From assembly GCA_937944855.1 (NCBI GenBank), contig CALFAY010000027.1, positions 1 to 59,342 of the forward strand: a DNA stretch of 59,342 nt, written 5' to 3'. A model generated the notes under the pieces. That model saw nothing but the letters and a program-made list of their open reading frames with translations, did no database searches and was not told where the DNA came from. Of this stretch, positions 1 to 8,079 are shown piece by piece (within the stretch, counting starts at the first letter, position 1; each line of letters starts with the position of its first letter). A program made the position numbers and the translations under genes. The DNA comes from an uncultured Planctomycetota bacterium. Its GTDB lineage: Bacteria; Planctomycetota; Planctomycetia; Gemmatales; HRBIN36.

Positions 1-22
1 GGTTCAATTCCCGGCGCCTCCA
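1..22 (+). tRNA. 3' end of a tRNA, cut by the window edge
   Basis: The first bases read as the 3' part of a tRNA. The T loop TTCAATT is at 3-9, the 3' strand of the T stem (CCCGG) at 10-14, the 3' strand of the acceptor stem (CGCCTCC) at 15-21 and discriminator A at 22. The next bases are CT, so the CCA tail is not encoded. The acceptor 5' strand should therefore be GGAGGCG. The anticodon lies outside the window, so the amino acid cannot be assigned. Confidence 0.8.
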
Positions 23-371
23 CTGGACCGACCTGCACGAAGGAGCACCCAGCGGCAAGTTTGGGCAGCTTCGTCGCCTCGGTCTTCCATATCGAACATC
101 CGTTCAGAGACGTTTCCTTGTGTTCCCGCCGGTACTGTGCCGCATCTCGCGCCTCTGTGCACATGTTCACCAGGGGTCCAGTTAACGGCTTGCTGCTGAG
201 CCGTTTCCGTCGGGTCGAGGTACTGCCGCAAGACGACCGACGGCGTACTGCCAAGCCACTTTCACTCCGGTGCCAGCGGGGAGGCTCGGGCCAAGTCGGA
301 TTCAAAAAAACCCAGAGCGAATGCAATAGCGACAGCCAAGCCGGTACAACGCCGGACTCGCCGGGCCTTAA
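23..371. other. Intergenic stretch after the tRNA, no gene recognised
   Basis: Short open frames exist on both strands, but none has a recognisable protein, a convincing ribosome binding site or planctomycete-like coding character. It separates the tRNA from a decayed gene and may include further decayed sequence. Confidence 0.4.
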
Positions 372-799
372 CTATGCCTTCTTCGTCTGAAAAACCAGGA
401 GGTACGGAATTGCCGAGCGGCCGTCGGTGTCCTTGAAGTTGCCGAACTCCTCGCTGTTCACCCCCAGATGGCATAGGTCCTGTCCGGCTTGAGTCTAACC
501 GGCAGGAAGCAGGCTCGCTTGACCGCGAGGCATCTCGACTTGCCGTCCACTTTTGGATACCTTCCTGCGACAGCATCGCCCAAGACCAGGACCCGTCCAG
601 CATTTCTTTGCCGAAGATTGCGCGGATCTCCGTCATCTTGGGATCCACATCGGCTGCTCCCGCTTCAGGAACCGTTTTTTTCGACCACCGGCGGAACCGC
701 TTCGAGGGTGACTTCATCGTCCCCGACGGAAGTGCCGACGAAGCCGCTGACCAGAACCACGAGGGCGATTGTCACATACGTGATGAGATTGGTTCTGAT
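372..799 (-). pseudogene. Decayed gene for a small membrane-anchored Ig-like (SbsA-like) protein
   Basis: Three minus-strand frames join into one plausible protein. Near 796-720 there is a hydrophobic N-terminal anchor (TNLITYVTIALVVLVSGF) followed by DDEVTLEAVPPVVEK. Next comes TVPEAGAADVDPKMTEI and DGSWSWAMLSQEG, then YPKVDGKSRC and FLPVRLKPDRTYAIW. It ends with NSEEFGNFKDTDGRSAIPYL and a TAG stop at 372-374. Repairing three single-base indels restores one frame: one base too many in an A7 run (plus-strand T at 675-681), one missing near 560, and one missing in a G run near 465. From memory, the motif order (VPEAGAxDVD, WSW, TYAIW, NSEEFGNFKD, VPYLL) fits small Ig-like proteins of planctomycetes and relatives. 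The start is also unclear, because a stop at 800-802 precedes the anchor. No single frame covers it, so it is probably not functional. Clustered sequencing errors are the alternative. Confidence 0.75.
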
Positions 800-1261
800 T
801 TAAGCCGCCGAAAGAGTCCTTGCGAGCCGTAGGCCGTGGTGACCTGGAAAATGTCACGGTTGCAAAGGTTCTATGACCCCCGAGAAGCTTGCAGGATGAA
901 AGCTGCACAAGCAACTGTCCCCATTCTTGCCATCCATCTCGCGAATACAAGCAATAAGAAGAGGATGGCCTGCCTCTTTGATCCAGCTACCGCCGAGGTC
1001 CAGTTTGTCAGCTTCATGACCTGCCCAACCAAAGTGCTGCCCAGCCGAGCTGGGACAGCATCGGCCTGCGGTCTTTGTCATCATACCGGTCCCGTGATCA
1101 GATGAGTCCATGAGTCGTTTCCACGAGGTCTCCGTTCGGCTGCGATGCGTCTGCTTGAGCAAGCCAGCCTCGCCAAACTGCCCTCGCGGAATTCTGCCCA
1201 GTGCGGTATCCTCTCGGGCCGTGCCTGATGTGACTGAGGACTCATGGAAGGAACCAGGTGC
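800..1261. other. Intergenic region, no gene recognised
   Basis: No open frame here is recognisable. A minus-strand frame runs through it, but it also runs antisense through the UPF0316 gene and has unlikely composition. The last bases carry the promoter and ribosome binding region of the UPF0316 gene, with GGAAGGAACCAGG just before its ATG. The upstream part may be more debris of the decayed gene next to it. Confidence 0.4.
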
Positions 1262-1873
1262 ATGGATGCTCTCACTGGAAACGCCCTTACCCTGCCACTT
1301 TTGGTCTTCGTCGCCGAGTTGTGCGTCGTCACCTGCGGAACCTTGCGGATCATCTTTGTGGCCCGCGGCATGAAGGTGCTGGCAGTGCTCCTCGGCTCGA
1401 TGGAAATCCTGCTGTGGCTGTTCGCTATTGGCCAGATCATGCGGAACCTGGACCATCTGGGCTGTTTTCTGGGCTTCGCGGCCGGGTTCGTTTGCGGCAA
1501 CTATCTGGGCATGCAGATCGAGAGCGCCCTCGCTTTGGGCAAACTGGTCGTCCGCATTATCACCAATCAGGACGCCCGGCAACTGATCGAGAGCCTGAAA
1601 CGTCACGGCTACGGCGTCACGACCGTGGCGGGAGAAGGGGCGACGGGTCGAGTGCATGTCGTCTTCACCGTCATTCCGCGGAAGGAACTGCCCATCGTGG
1701 AGAAGCTCATCGAAGCGTTCGGGCCGAGAACTTTCTGGTCGGTCGAAACTGTGCAGCACGCCGAGGAGGGGGTCTTTCCTCAGCGGCGTCGGTCGTTTTT
1801 CCCAGGGATGCTTCGGCTGAATGCTTCCCTCACCCCGAACCCCTCTCCCGCCGGGAGAGGGAAGGAGTCGTGA
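1262..1873 (+). CDS. UPF0316 membrane protein (DUF5698 plus DUF2179)
   Basis: Protein of 203 residues. The N-terminal half has about three membrane segments (LTLPLLVFVAELCVV, MKVLAVLLGSMEILLWLFAI, CFLGFAAGFVCGNYLGM), as in the DUF5698 part of UPF0316. The cytoplasmic half (about 85-165) is a DUF2179-like domain with the pattern RHGYGVTTVAGEGATG and VHVVFTVIPRKEL. The family is a predicted small-molecule-sensing or transport protein without an agreed function. ATG 1262 is chosen over an ATG at 1244 because it follows a GGAAGGAACCAGG-like site and begins right before the first membrane segment. The last residues, LTPNPSPAGRGKES, are translated from a palindromic repeat, so the gene has probably lost its original stop and gained a short tail. 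Confidence 0.85.
   Translation: MDALTGNALTLPLLVFVAELCVVTCGTLRIIFVARGMKVLAVLLGSMEILLWLFAIGQIMRNLDHLGCFLGFAAGFVCGNYLGMQIESALALGKLVVRIITNQDARQLIESLKRHGYGVTTVAGEGATGRVHVVFTVIPRKELPIVEKLIEAFGPRTFWSVETVQHAEEGVFPQRRRSFFPGMLRLNASLTPNPSPAGRGKES
1828..1870. repeat. Small palindromic repeat (REP-like), copy 1
   Basis: Contains CCCTCTCCC (1841-1849), loop GCC and GGGAGAGGG (1853-1861), preceded by CTCACCCCGAACC. Related copies lie at 21136-21172 and 42951-42990, and a shorter similar hairpin at 45138-45160. When translated such repeats give LTPNPSP-type peptides. This copy forms the last codons of the UPF0316 gene. Confidence 0.7.
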
Positions 1874-1918
1874 AGCCCGGATTCTCCTGAGGGGGAAGCG
1901 TTTGAGCTTCTGGCCGGT

Positions 1919-4066
1919 TTACTCTGGCGAAATCTGCAAAGCCCAGAACAGGAACGTCCAGGTATCGGTCAATTCGTCGAGGACTTTCGACCGCGGCTTG
2001 CCGGCCCCATGACCTGCCCTGGTTTCCAACCGTATCAGGATCGGCTGCTCGGAAGTCGTGGCCGATTGCAGCAAGGCCGTCATCTTGCGAGCGTGCAGCG
2101 GATCGACGCGAGTATCCGACTCGGCAGCGGTGAACAACGTCGCCGGATAGGCCACGCCGGGCTTGACGTTGTGGTACGGCGAATAGGCTCGCAGCCAACG
2201 GAAAGCCTGCGGATCGTCTGGATCGCCATACTCGGGAATCCACAACCGGGCGATGCGGAAGCGGTGATAGCGGAGCATGTCGAGCAGCGGCACCTGGCAA
2301 ACGACGGCCCGAAACAGTTCGGGGCACTGCGTCAACATCGCTCCCATGAGCAATCCGCCGTTGGAGCCGCCCATGATGGCGAGCCGTTCCGGGTGGGTGT
2401 ACTTCTCCGTGATCAGCCAGCGGGCGGCGGCCTGGAAATCGTCGAACACGTTCTGCTTGCGGTCGAGCATCCCGGCCTGGTGCCACTCCTCGCCATACTC
2501 GCCGCCTCCCCGCAGGTTTGGCAAGGCCAACACTCCGCCGCGCTCGAGGAAGAGGAACAGACTGGCCCCGAAAAACGGCGTCTCGCTGATGTTGAAGCCG
2601 CCGTAGCCGGTCAGCAGCGTCGGATTGTTCCCGTCGAGCCGGACGCCCTTCTTGTGGGCGAGAAACATCGTGATCGGCGTGCCATCCTTGGAACGGTAGC
2701 TAACCTGTTTGACCTCGTACAAGCTGGTGTCGATGTCGCTCTGCACCTGCTGCCAGAGCTGGTTTGCATTCGCTCCGAGGTCGTAGCGGTACACGCTGGG
2801 CGGCACAGTAAACGAGCTGAAGTCGTAGAAGAACTCGCTGCCGTTCCACTCTGCGCCCAGCCCGCTGACGGTGGCCAGTGTCGGCAAGGGAATCTCCCGT
2901 TGAAACTTTCCCTGCAAGTCGAAGAGCCTCAGGCGTGAAGAGGCATTGACCATGTACAGGCCGACAAGCCGATCACGGATCGCGGCCAGACCGTCGAGAA
3001 CGTCCGGCCTCTGGGGAATGATTTCGACCCACTTCTCCCGAGCGGGTTGACGTGGATCGGCACGGAAGACGCGGTAACGGGGGGCGTTTAGATTGGTTCG
3101 GATGTACAAAACGTCGTTGCGGATGATCGGCGAGAACAGAGCCTCGACGCCCTCGACGACCGGAACGAAAGGCGCATCCGCGGGTTCGGTCGGCCGCAGA
3201 TAGACCTCGCTTTTGGACCAACCCTGCTCGACGGTCACGACGAGCCATTTGCCGTCGGGAGACAGGTCCACATTCGGCCAGTCCTCTTTGTCCCGCCCCT
3301 CGCCAAAGACTTTGCGGTCCGTCGTCGGATCGGTTCCCAGCTTGTGGAAAAAGACGTGGCGAAAGTAGGGCGTGTCCTCTTTCGTGGCGGGACGAACCTG
3401 CTGTTTGTCCTGGATCGGTTCGCCTTCCTTCGGATAGCGGGTGTAATAGAAGCCCTTGGCATCGGGCGTCCAGGCCACGGAACAGGCCCGGGTGCCTTCG
3501 ATGCGATCTGGCAGATCGCGGCCGGTGTCCACGTCTCGGACGTGAAGCACCGACTCTTCGCTACCGCTTTGAGACAAACCATAGGCGAGTTTCTTGCCGT
3601 CATCGCTGACGTACCACCAATCCAGAGCGACGGTGCCGTCTTCAGAAAGCTGGTTCGGGTCGAGCAGCACGCGATCCGGTCCGTTGACGCCATCACGGAC
3701 GTAGAGAATTGGCTGATTCTGGGTGCCGGTGCGTTTCGTGTAGAAATATCTGCCCCCAGCAGGCACAGCGACGCTGAGACGGCCGATGCGGAGCAGTTGA
3801 TCGAGGCGGTCTCGAATCCTGTCCCGTCCGGGAAGCCGGCTCAGAAACGCTTCGGTGAAAGCGTTCTGGCGGGCGGTCCACTCCTTGACCTCTTCCGCTT
3901 CGCCGTCTTCCAACCACCGATAAGGATCCTCGATGCGGACGCCGTGAATCTCTTCGACTACGGGTCGAGACGGCGAGGGCGGATAGTTCGGTTTCTTCGA
4001 CTGCATTCCCCATCCCCAGGCACTCGCACCTGCCAGAAGCATCAACAAAGCTGCGAGTCGCATCAT
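1919..4066 (-). CDS. Secreted prolyl oligopeptidase (family S9A)
   Basis: Protein of 715 residues. It hydrolyses peptides after proline, using a beta-propeller gate over an alpha/beta hydrolase core. A signal peptide (MMRLAALLMLLAGASAWGWG) suggests export. The propeller covers about residues 75-430, and the peptidase domain starts near SYRSKDGTPITMFLAHKKG. The catalytic triad is visible: Ser568 in GGSNGGLL, Asp651 in ESDTRVDPLH and His686 in TRAGHGAGK. The opening PYRWLEDGEAEEVKEW is typical of S9A. Length matches the family (about 690-730). It converges with the UPF0316 gene. The promoter region is 4067-4184. Confidence in family and catalytic residues is high; the natural substrate is unknown. 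Confidence 0.95.
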   Translation of the reverse strand: MMRLAALLMLLAGASAWGWGMQSKKPNYPPSPSRPVVEEIHGVRIEDPYRWLEDGEAEEVKEWTARQNAFTEAFLSRLPGRDRIRDRLDQLLRIGRLSVAVPAGGRYFYTKRTGTQNQPILYVRDGVNGPDRVLLDPNQLSEDGTVALDWWYVSDDGKKLAYGLSQSGSEESVLHVRDVDTGRDLPDRIEGTRACSVAWTPDAKGFYYTRYPKEGEPIQDKQQVRPATKEDTPYFRHVFFHKLGTDPTTDRKVFGEGRDKEDWPNVDLSPDGKWLVVTVEQGWSKSEVYLRPTEPADAPFVPVVEGVEALFSPIIRNDVLYIRTNLNAPRYRVFRADPRQPAREKWVEIIPQRPDVLDGLAAIRDRLVGLYMVNASSRLRLFDLQGKFQREIPLPTLATVSGLGAEWNGSEFFYDFSSFTVPPSVYRYDLGANANQLWQQVQSDIDTSLYEVKQVSYRSKDGTPITMFLAHKKGVRLDGNNPTLLTGYGGFNISETPFFGASLFLFLERGGVLALPNLRGGGEYGEEWHQAGMLDRKQNVFDDFQAAARWLITEKYTHPERLAIMGGSNGGLLMGAMLTQCPELFRAVVCQVPLLDMLRYHRFRIARLWIPEYGDPDDPQAFRWLRAYSPYHNVKPGVAYPATLFTAAESDTRVDPLHARKMTALLQSATTSEQPILIRLETRAGHGAGKPRSKVLDELTDTWTFLFWALQISPE

Positions 4067-4184
4067 GGCCCGACCTCGTGACCGGTATCGTCGCCTTTGC
4101 CTGATCTTGGTCTAGGACTCCAAACGGCTTCGGACCAGACGCCGATTGGAACGGGACCAGGGACCGAGCCGTGGGTTCAGATGG

Positions 4185-4217
4185 AAAAAACAGCCGACGG
4201 GTCGAGGACCCGTCGGC
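4185..4217 (-). terminator. Rho-independent terminator of the BBP7 gene
   Basis: A perfect 11-bp inverted repeat, GCCGACGGGTC (4193-4203) and GACCCGTCGGC (4207-4217), has a three-base loop. An A run at 4185-4190 becomes the U tract in minus-strand transcripts. It lies about 30 bases after the stop of the BBP7 gene. Confidence 0.9.
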
Positions 4218-4247
4218 CGATGGGGTTTCACGCTATTCAAGTCGTTT

Positions 4248-5618
4248 TCAGAAGCGGGCGGCCAGACCGAAACTCAGGCCCTGCGCCCAGAAGTCGCTGC
4301 GGTCGAACGGATTGCGAGGCACGTCAGCCCGCACGCCGCCGACGTAGGAGGGGTTCGTGGGAACGGTTCGAGGGTCGATCAGCAATTGGATCTGATCGCC
4401 GGGCCGGGTGACGTTGCCCCAGTAGAGGAACGTGTATCCGGCATAGGCCCGCAGCCACGAGGTGATGTCGCAGCCGACGGTCACTTCAAACACCGGGATC
4501 ACCGTGGCCGTGTCTTGGCTGATTCGGATGCTGTTCGACGGCCCAGCCAGAATGCCAGTGGTCGCGTTGTAGTCAAGCACCCGGCCGGTGTTGCTCACCC
4601 GCGTCGAGCTGCCGCGGATGGAGACATACTGATGATTGGCACCGACGGCGCACATGGCCTTGAAGCTGCCGAAGAACCGGCCCAGATAGGTTTCGGTGCG
4701 GAAGCCGATCTGTCCGCCGTAGAAGCGGTTTTGGGTATCGAAGTCGTCCCGGGTCAGTACGCCGCCACGGTCGTAGATACTGCCTTCGAAGAATACCGCT
4801 CCCGGGTTCGCCGGGAAGCTGGCTGTGCTCAGCCGCAGACTCTCCTTCAGATCGAAGTACCGGAAGCCGCCTACCAGATCGATGACCCATCCATCGTTGG
4901 CGTAGATGGTCGTGGCAACGTTGCCCTCGGCTCCCCAGAAGCGGGCCGACGTCGTGACGTTGACGCCGCCGTAGCTCAGTTCGTCGGGGAAGGCGATCAA
5001 GAAGACGTTGTTGACCTCGGCCGGGTCAAAGGCGTCAAAGTAAGGAATGCCGAGAGACTGGGTGCCCAAGGGGTCAACGTGATGCGAGAACCGGGCAACC
5101 TGATCTTCGATGCGGAATACCGAGCCTTCCAGGCCCAGGTTGAGCTTCGGATCGAAGACACCGCAGGCCAGTTTCAGACCATAAGCGGTGTCATAATCAA
5201 TGTCCCGACCGCCGTAGAGCACGACCGTGTTGGGGTTAGCGAACCCTGGAAAGCCGTCGGCGGTGTTTGTGGACGTGACGAGGGGCACCGACAGCGGCGA
5301 GTCCTTGATCCACCACACAAGCTGTTCGATGCTGGCCCAGGCGTACAGGGTCAGCCCTTCATCGCGGCAAGGTATCTGAGGCGGGTACGTTTCCGGCCAG
5401 CAGATCATGCCGTGTTGTCCGCAGGTGGCACAGCCCGAGGGATGCGGCGCAGGGGGAGATGCTGCCACGGAGGCCGGCGGCAATTCCGTGGCTGCCCGCG
5501 CGGCGGCCACCGAGGCCGTTCCAGGTTGCGGTTGTGGAGGCGGACCCCAAGGCTGGGCCAGACTTATCCCGGCACCGGCCAGACACACGGCGATGGAACC
5601 GAGGAACGCTCGCCTCAT
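4248..5618 (-). CDS. BBP7-type outer-membrane beta-barrel protein
   Basis: Protein of 456 residues with a signal peptide (MRRAFLGSIAVCLAGAGISLA). An alanine/proline-rich segment follows, then a small cysteine cluster (CATCGQHGMICWPE). The rest looks like a beta-barrel: alternating residues and aromatic-rich strands such as YAWASIEQLVWWIKDSPL, FWGAEGNVATTIY and WLRAYAGYTFLYWGNVTRP, ending in the aromatic GLAARF. This is the pattern of BBP7 proteins, a planctomycete outer-membrane family of unknown role. The start follows a strong GGAGAGG site. It has its own terminator at 4185-4217 and is probably monocistronic. Confidence 0.85.
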   Translation of the reverse strand: MRRAFLGSIAVCLAGAGISLAQPWGPPPQPQPGTASVAAARAATELPPASVAASPPAPHPSGCATCGQHGMICWPETYPPQIPCRDEGLTLYAWASIEQLVWWIKDSPLSVPLVTSTNTADGFPGFANPNTVVLYGGRDIDYDTAYGLKLACGVFDPKLNLGLEGSVFRIEDQVARFSHHVDPLGTQSLGIPYFDAFDPAEVNNVFLIAFPDELSYGGVNVTTSARFWGAEGNVATTIYANDGWVIDLVGGFRYFDLKESLRLSTASFPANPGAVFFEGSIYDRGGVLTRDDFDTQNRFYGGQIGFRTETYLGRFFGSFKAMCAVGANHQYVSIRGSSTRVSNTGRVLDYNATTGILAGPSNSIRISQDTATVIPVFEVTVGCDITSWLRAYAGYTFLYWGNVTRPGDQIQLLIDPRTVPTNPSYVGGVRADVPRNPFDRSDFWAQGLSFGLAARF

Positions 5619-5827
5619 GGATCCCCTCTCCTAGACCCTTGCCGAACCCTTGGCCGTCCACGCCTCGCCGCGTGGAACCGTCGTCTCCAGCGGTTTCTGT
5701 CCGCACGGCTATATTCGGCTGAGAAGCTGGCCGAACTTCGGTAAATCCGGCATCACCGCTGCATCGGGCACAATCGGGACGAACCGTCGCCCTTTGCCAG
5801 ACTTCGCCCTTGAGAGCAGCACGCTTT

Positions 5828-7324
5828 TTATCTGTCCCGATAGAAGTGGATGGTGGCTGCCACCGCCCGCTGCCAGGCGCGATGGCGGCGTTGGCGTTGT
5901 TGAGCGTCGAGATGAGGAGTGAATCTCTGGACCCGCCGCGGCAAACTGCGAAGACTGTCCCGGTCAGGCCAGATACCGACGGCCAGCCCAGCCAGGAAAG
6001 CTGCTCCGAGAGAAGTCGCTTCCACCTGATCGGCGCGGACCAGCGGCCGACCCAGAAGGTCCGCCTGCATCTGCACGAAGAAGTCGTTGCGGGCCATGCC
6101 GCCGTCCACCTGCATTTCCCGCAGCTCCGCGCTACTGTCCTTTTCCGCGGCCTCAACCAGGTCCACCACTTGCCAGGCGACGCCCTCCAAAGCAGCCCGG
6201 GCGATGTCGGCCTGCGTCGTGGCCCGGGTCAGACCCCAGATCACGCCGCGAGCTTCGGGCACCCAATGCGGGGCACCCAGACCGACCAGAGCCGGCACGA
6301 AGAAGATGCCCTCCGAGTCGCCAGCCTGCTGAGCCAATGCCTCCACTTCCGCAGAGGACGCGAACATATGCAAGCCGTCGCGGAGCCATTGCACGGCTGC
6401 CCCGGCGATGAAGACGCTGCCTTCGAGGGCATATTCGGGGCGACTCGACGTTGTGGCTGCCAGGGTCGTGATCAGGCGGTGCCGCGATAACCGGGGCGTG
6501 TCCCCGGTGTGTTGGAGATAAAACGCGCCGGTTCCATAGGTGCATTTGGCTTCCCCCTCGGCATAGCAGCGTTGACCGAACAACGCCGCCTGCTGATCTC
6601 CGGCAACGCCGCCGATGGGTATGCCGTTGGGAAGAAACCCCAGACCCTGCGTGCAGCCGAAGATTGCCGCGCTGTGCCGGATTTCCGGCAGTATCCGCAT
6701 CGGAATGTCCAGGCGCTCACACAGTTCAGGATCCCACTGGACATCGTGCAGATTGAGCAGGAGGGTTCGGGAAGCGTTGCTGGCGTCGGTGGCATGGACT
6801 CGCCCGCCGGTGAGCCGCCAAATCAGGAAGCTGTCCACCGTCCCAAAGGCCAACCGACCGGCCTCGGCTTCCAGACGCGCTCCGGGGACGTGATCCAGCA
6901 GCCAGCGAATCTTGGTGCCGGAGAAATACGCATCGAGCACCAGGCCGGTACGCTCCTGAAACCACAGATCCGCCGGGGCCAGTTCCCGACACCACTCGGC
7001 AGTGCGCCGGTCCTGCCAGACAATGGCCCGATGGATCGGTTGGCCGGTTTTCCGATCCCACAGCACCGTCGTTTCCCGCTGATTGGTCACGCCGATGGCC
7101 GCAATCGCCTGGGGCGAAATCCCGCTTTGTTCCAGAACACGCGGAACCAGACGGCGCACTGCTTCCCAGATTTCCTCGGGATCGTGTTCGACCCAGCCGG
7201 GCTGGGGAAAATGCTGCGTCAACTCTGCCGAGGCGGACCCGAGCACCTGGGCCCTCTCATCAAACAGCAGCACGCGCGTGCTGGTGGTTCCTTGGTCGAT
7301 GGCGAGGATGCAGCGGGTCGGCAT
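5828..7324 (-). CDS. glpK: Glycerol kinase
   Basis: Protein of 498 residues, the normal length of GlpK (FGGY family). It phosphorylates glycerol to glycerol-3-phosphate with ATP in the cytoplasm. Recognisable parts are the N-terminal phosphate-binding loop DQGTTSTR (9-16), the HFPQPGWVEHDPEEIW segment, GVTNQRETTVLWD, and C-terminal AALEGVAWQVVDLVEA and MQVDGGMARNDFFVQMQADL. No glycerol facilitator or glycerol-3-phosphate dehydrogenase is adjacent, so it is not in a classical glp operon. It lies 116 bases after the stop of the sigma-factor gene on the same strand. A ribosome binding site is weak. Confidence 0.95.
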   Translation of the reverse strand: MPTRCILAIDQGTTSTRVLLFDERAQVLGSASAELTQHFPQPGWVEHDPEEIWEAVRRLVPRVLEQSGISPQAIAAIGVTNQRETTVLWDRKTGQPIHRAIVWQDRRTAEWCRELAPADLWFQERTGLVLDAYFSGTKIRWLLDHVPGARLEAEAGRLAFGTVDSFLIWRLTGGRVHATDASNASRTLLLNLHDVQWDPELCERLDIPMRILPEIRHSAAIFGCTQGLGFLPNGIPIGGVAGDQQAALFGQRCYAEGEAKCTYGTGAFYLQHTGDTPRLSRHRLITTLAATTSSRPEYALEGSVFIAGAAVQWLRDGLHMFASSAEVEALAQQAGDSEGIFFVPALVGLGAPHWVPEARGVIWGLTRATTQADIARAALEGVAWQVVDLVEAAEKDSSAELREMQVDGGMARNDFFVQMQADLLGRPLVRADQVEATSLGAAFLAGLAVGIWPDRDSLRSLPRRVQRFTPHLDAQQRQRRHRAWQRAVAATIHFYRDR

Positions 7325-7440
7325 GGCCTGGAACTCGCAGGGCGATCAATTCCCACGAGGGAAACGCCGTGGCAGCGCGGCTGATTGTACCTGAACGGCA
7401 GGCGGACGCACAACGGAGCGAATGCCCTGGCGGCCGTCCG

Positions 7441-8058
7441 TCAGTCGCCCAGGATATGCGGAGCCAGTTCCAGGCGAAGTTGATTGCGCGCCCGGTAGAG
7501 CAGACTCTTGGCCGCCTGGGGCGTCAAGGCAAGCATCCGAGCGATCGCCCCGTAACTCTGATCCTGGTATTGCTGCATCTCCAAGGCCAGGCGATGGCGG
7601 AAGTGCAGACGGTCGAGGGCGTCCCGGACCAGTCGGCGGGTCTCGCTCACTTCGATGGGAGTGGTCGGTCCTTCGCTGCGGGGGTCGGAAACCAAGGCTT
7701 CAATTTCTGCCAGCTCGCCGTCCGCATTCACAGCCAGGAAGCGGAACAGAGGACGACGGCGGCGGTCGCGGAGATGGTTGCGAGCCACGTTGCGGACGAT
7801 GTGAAACAGCCAGGTGACGAACTTGGCGGTCGGTTTATACCGCTTACGATGCCGGAAGACGCGGAGGAAAACCTCCTGAGTCAGGTCTTCCGCTTCTTCC
7901 CGATGCATGACCCGCAGGTAGATCTGCTGGTAAACCTTGTCGCGGTAGCGTTCGACCAGTTCGTGAAAAGCCGCGGAATCACCTTTTTGGACGCGGAGCA
8001 TGAGCCGCACGTCCGGATCCCCCACCGCATAGTTGCTTTGGCACCGCGCCCCAGCCAT
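7441..8058 (-). CDS. RNA polymerase ECF sigma factor
   Basis: Protein of 205 residues. Region sigma-2 is about residues 25-95 (FHELVERYRDKVYQQIYLRV, EDLTQEVFLRVFRHRKRY, FVTWLFHIVRNVARNHLRDR). Region sigma-4 is about 140-197 (LDRLHFRHRLALEMQQYQ, SYGAIARMLALTPQAAKSLL). It directs RNA polymerase to alternative promoters. It is the third gene of a minus-strand operon: response regulator, histidine kinase, then sigma factor. It starts 21 bases after the kinase stop with a GAGGAAGG site, so the kinase and sigma genes are probably cotranscribed. No anti-sigma factor gene is adjacent. That fits the possibility that the two-component pair, rather than an anti-sigma factor, controls it. This is an inference. 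Confidence 0.92.
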   Translation of the reverse strand: MAGARCQSNYAVGDPDVRLMLRVQKGDSAAFHELVERYRDKVYQQIYLRVMHREEAEDLTQEVFLRVFRHRKRYKPTAKFVTWLFHIVRNVARNHLRDRRRRPLFRFLAVNADGELAEIEALVSDPRSEGPTTPIEVSETRRLVRDALDRLHFRHRLALEMQQYQDQSYGAIARMLALTPQAAKSLLYRARNQLRLELAPHILGD

Positions 8059-8079
8059 GCCTTCCTCGTGTTCACGTCC

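Noticed and set aside
854..1759. Minus-strand open frame of 301 codons overlapping the UPF0316 gene
   Set aside because: Low-complexity His/Gln-rich shadow; no start site or family.
4146..5744. Plus-strand open frame antisense to the BBP7 gene
   Set aside because: It starts in a terminator and reads through a clear minus-strand gene with a signal peptide.
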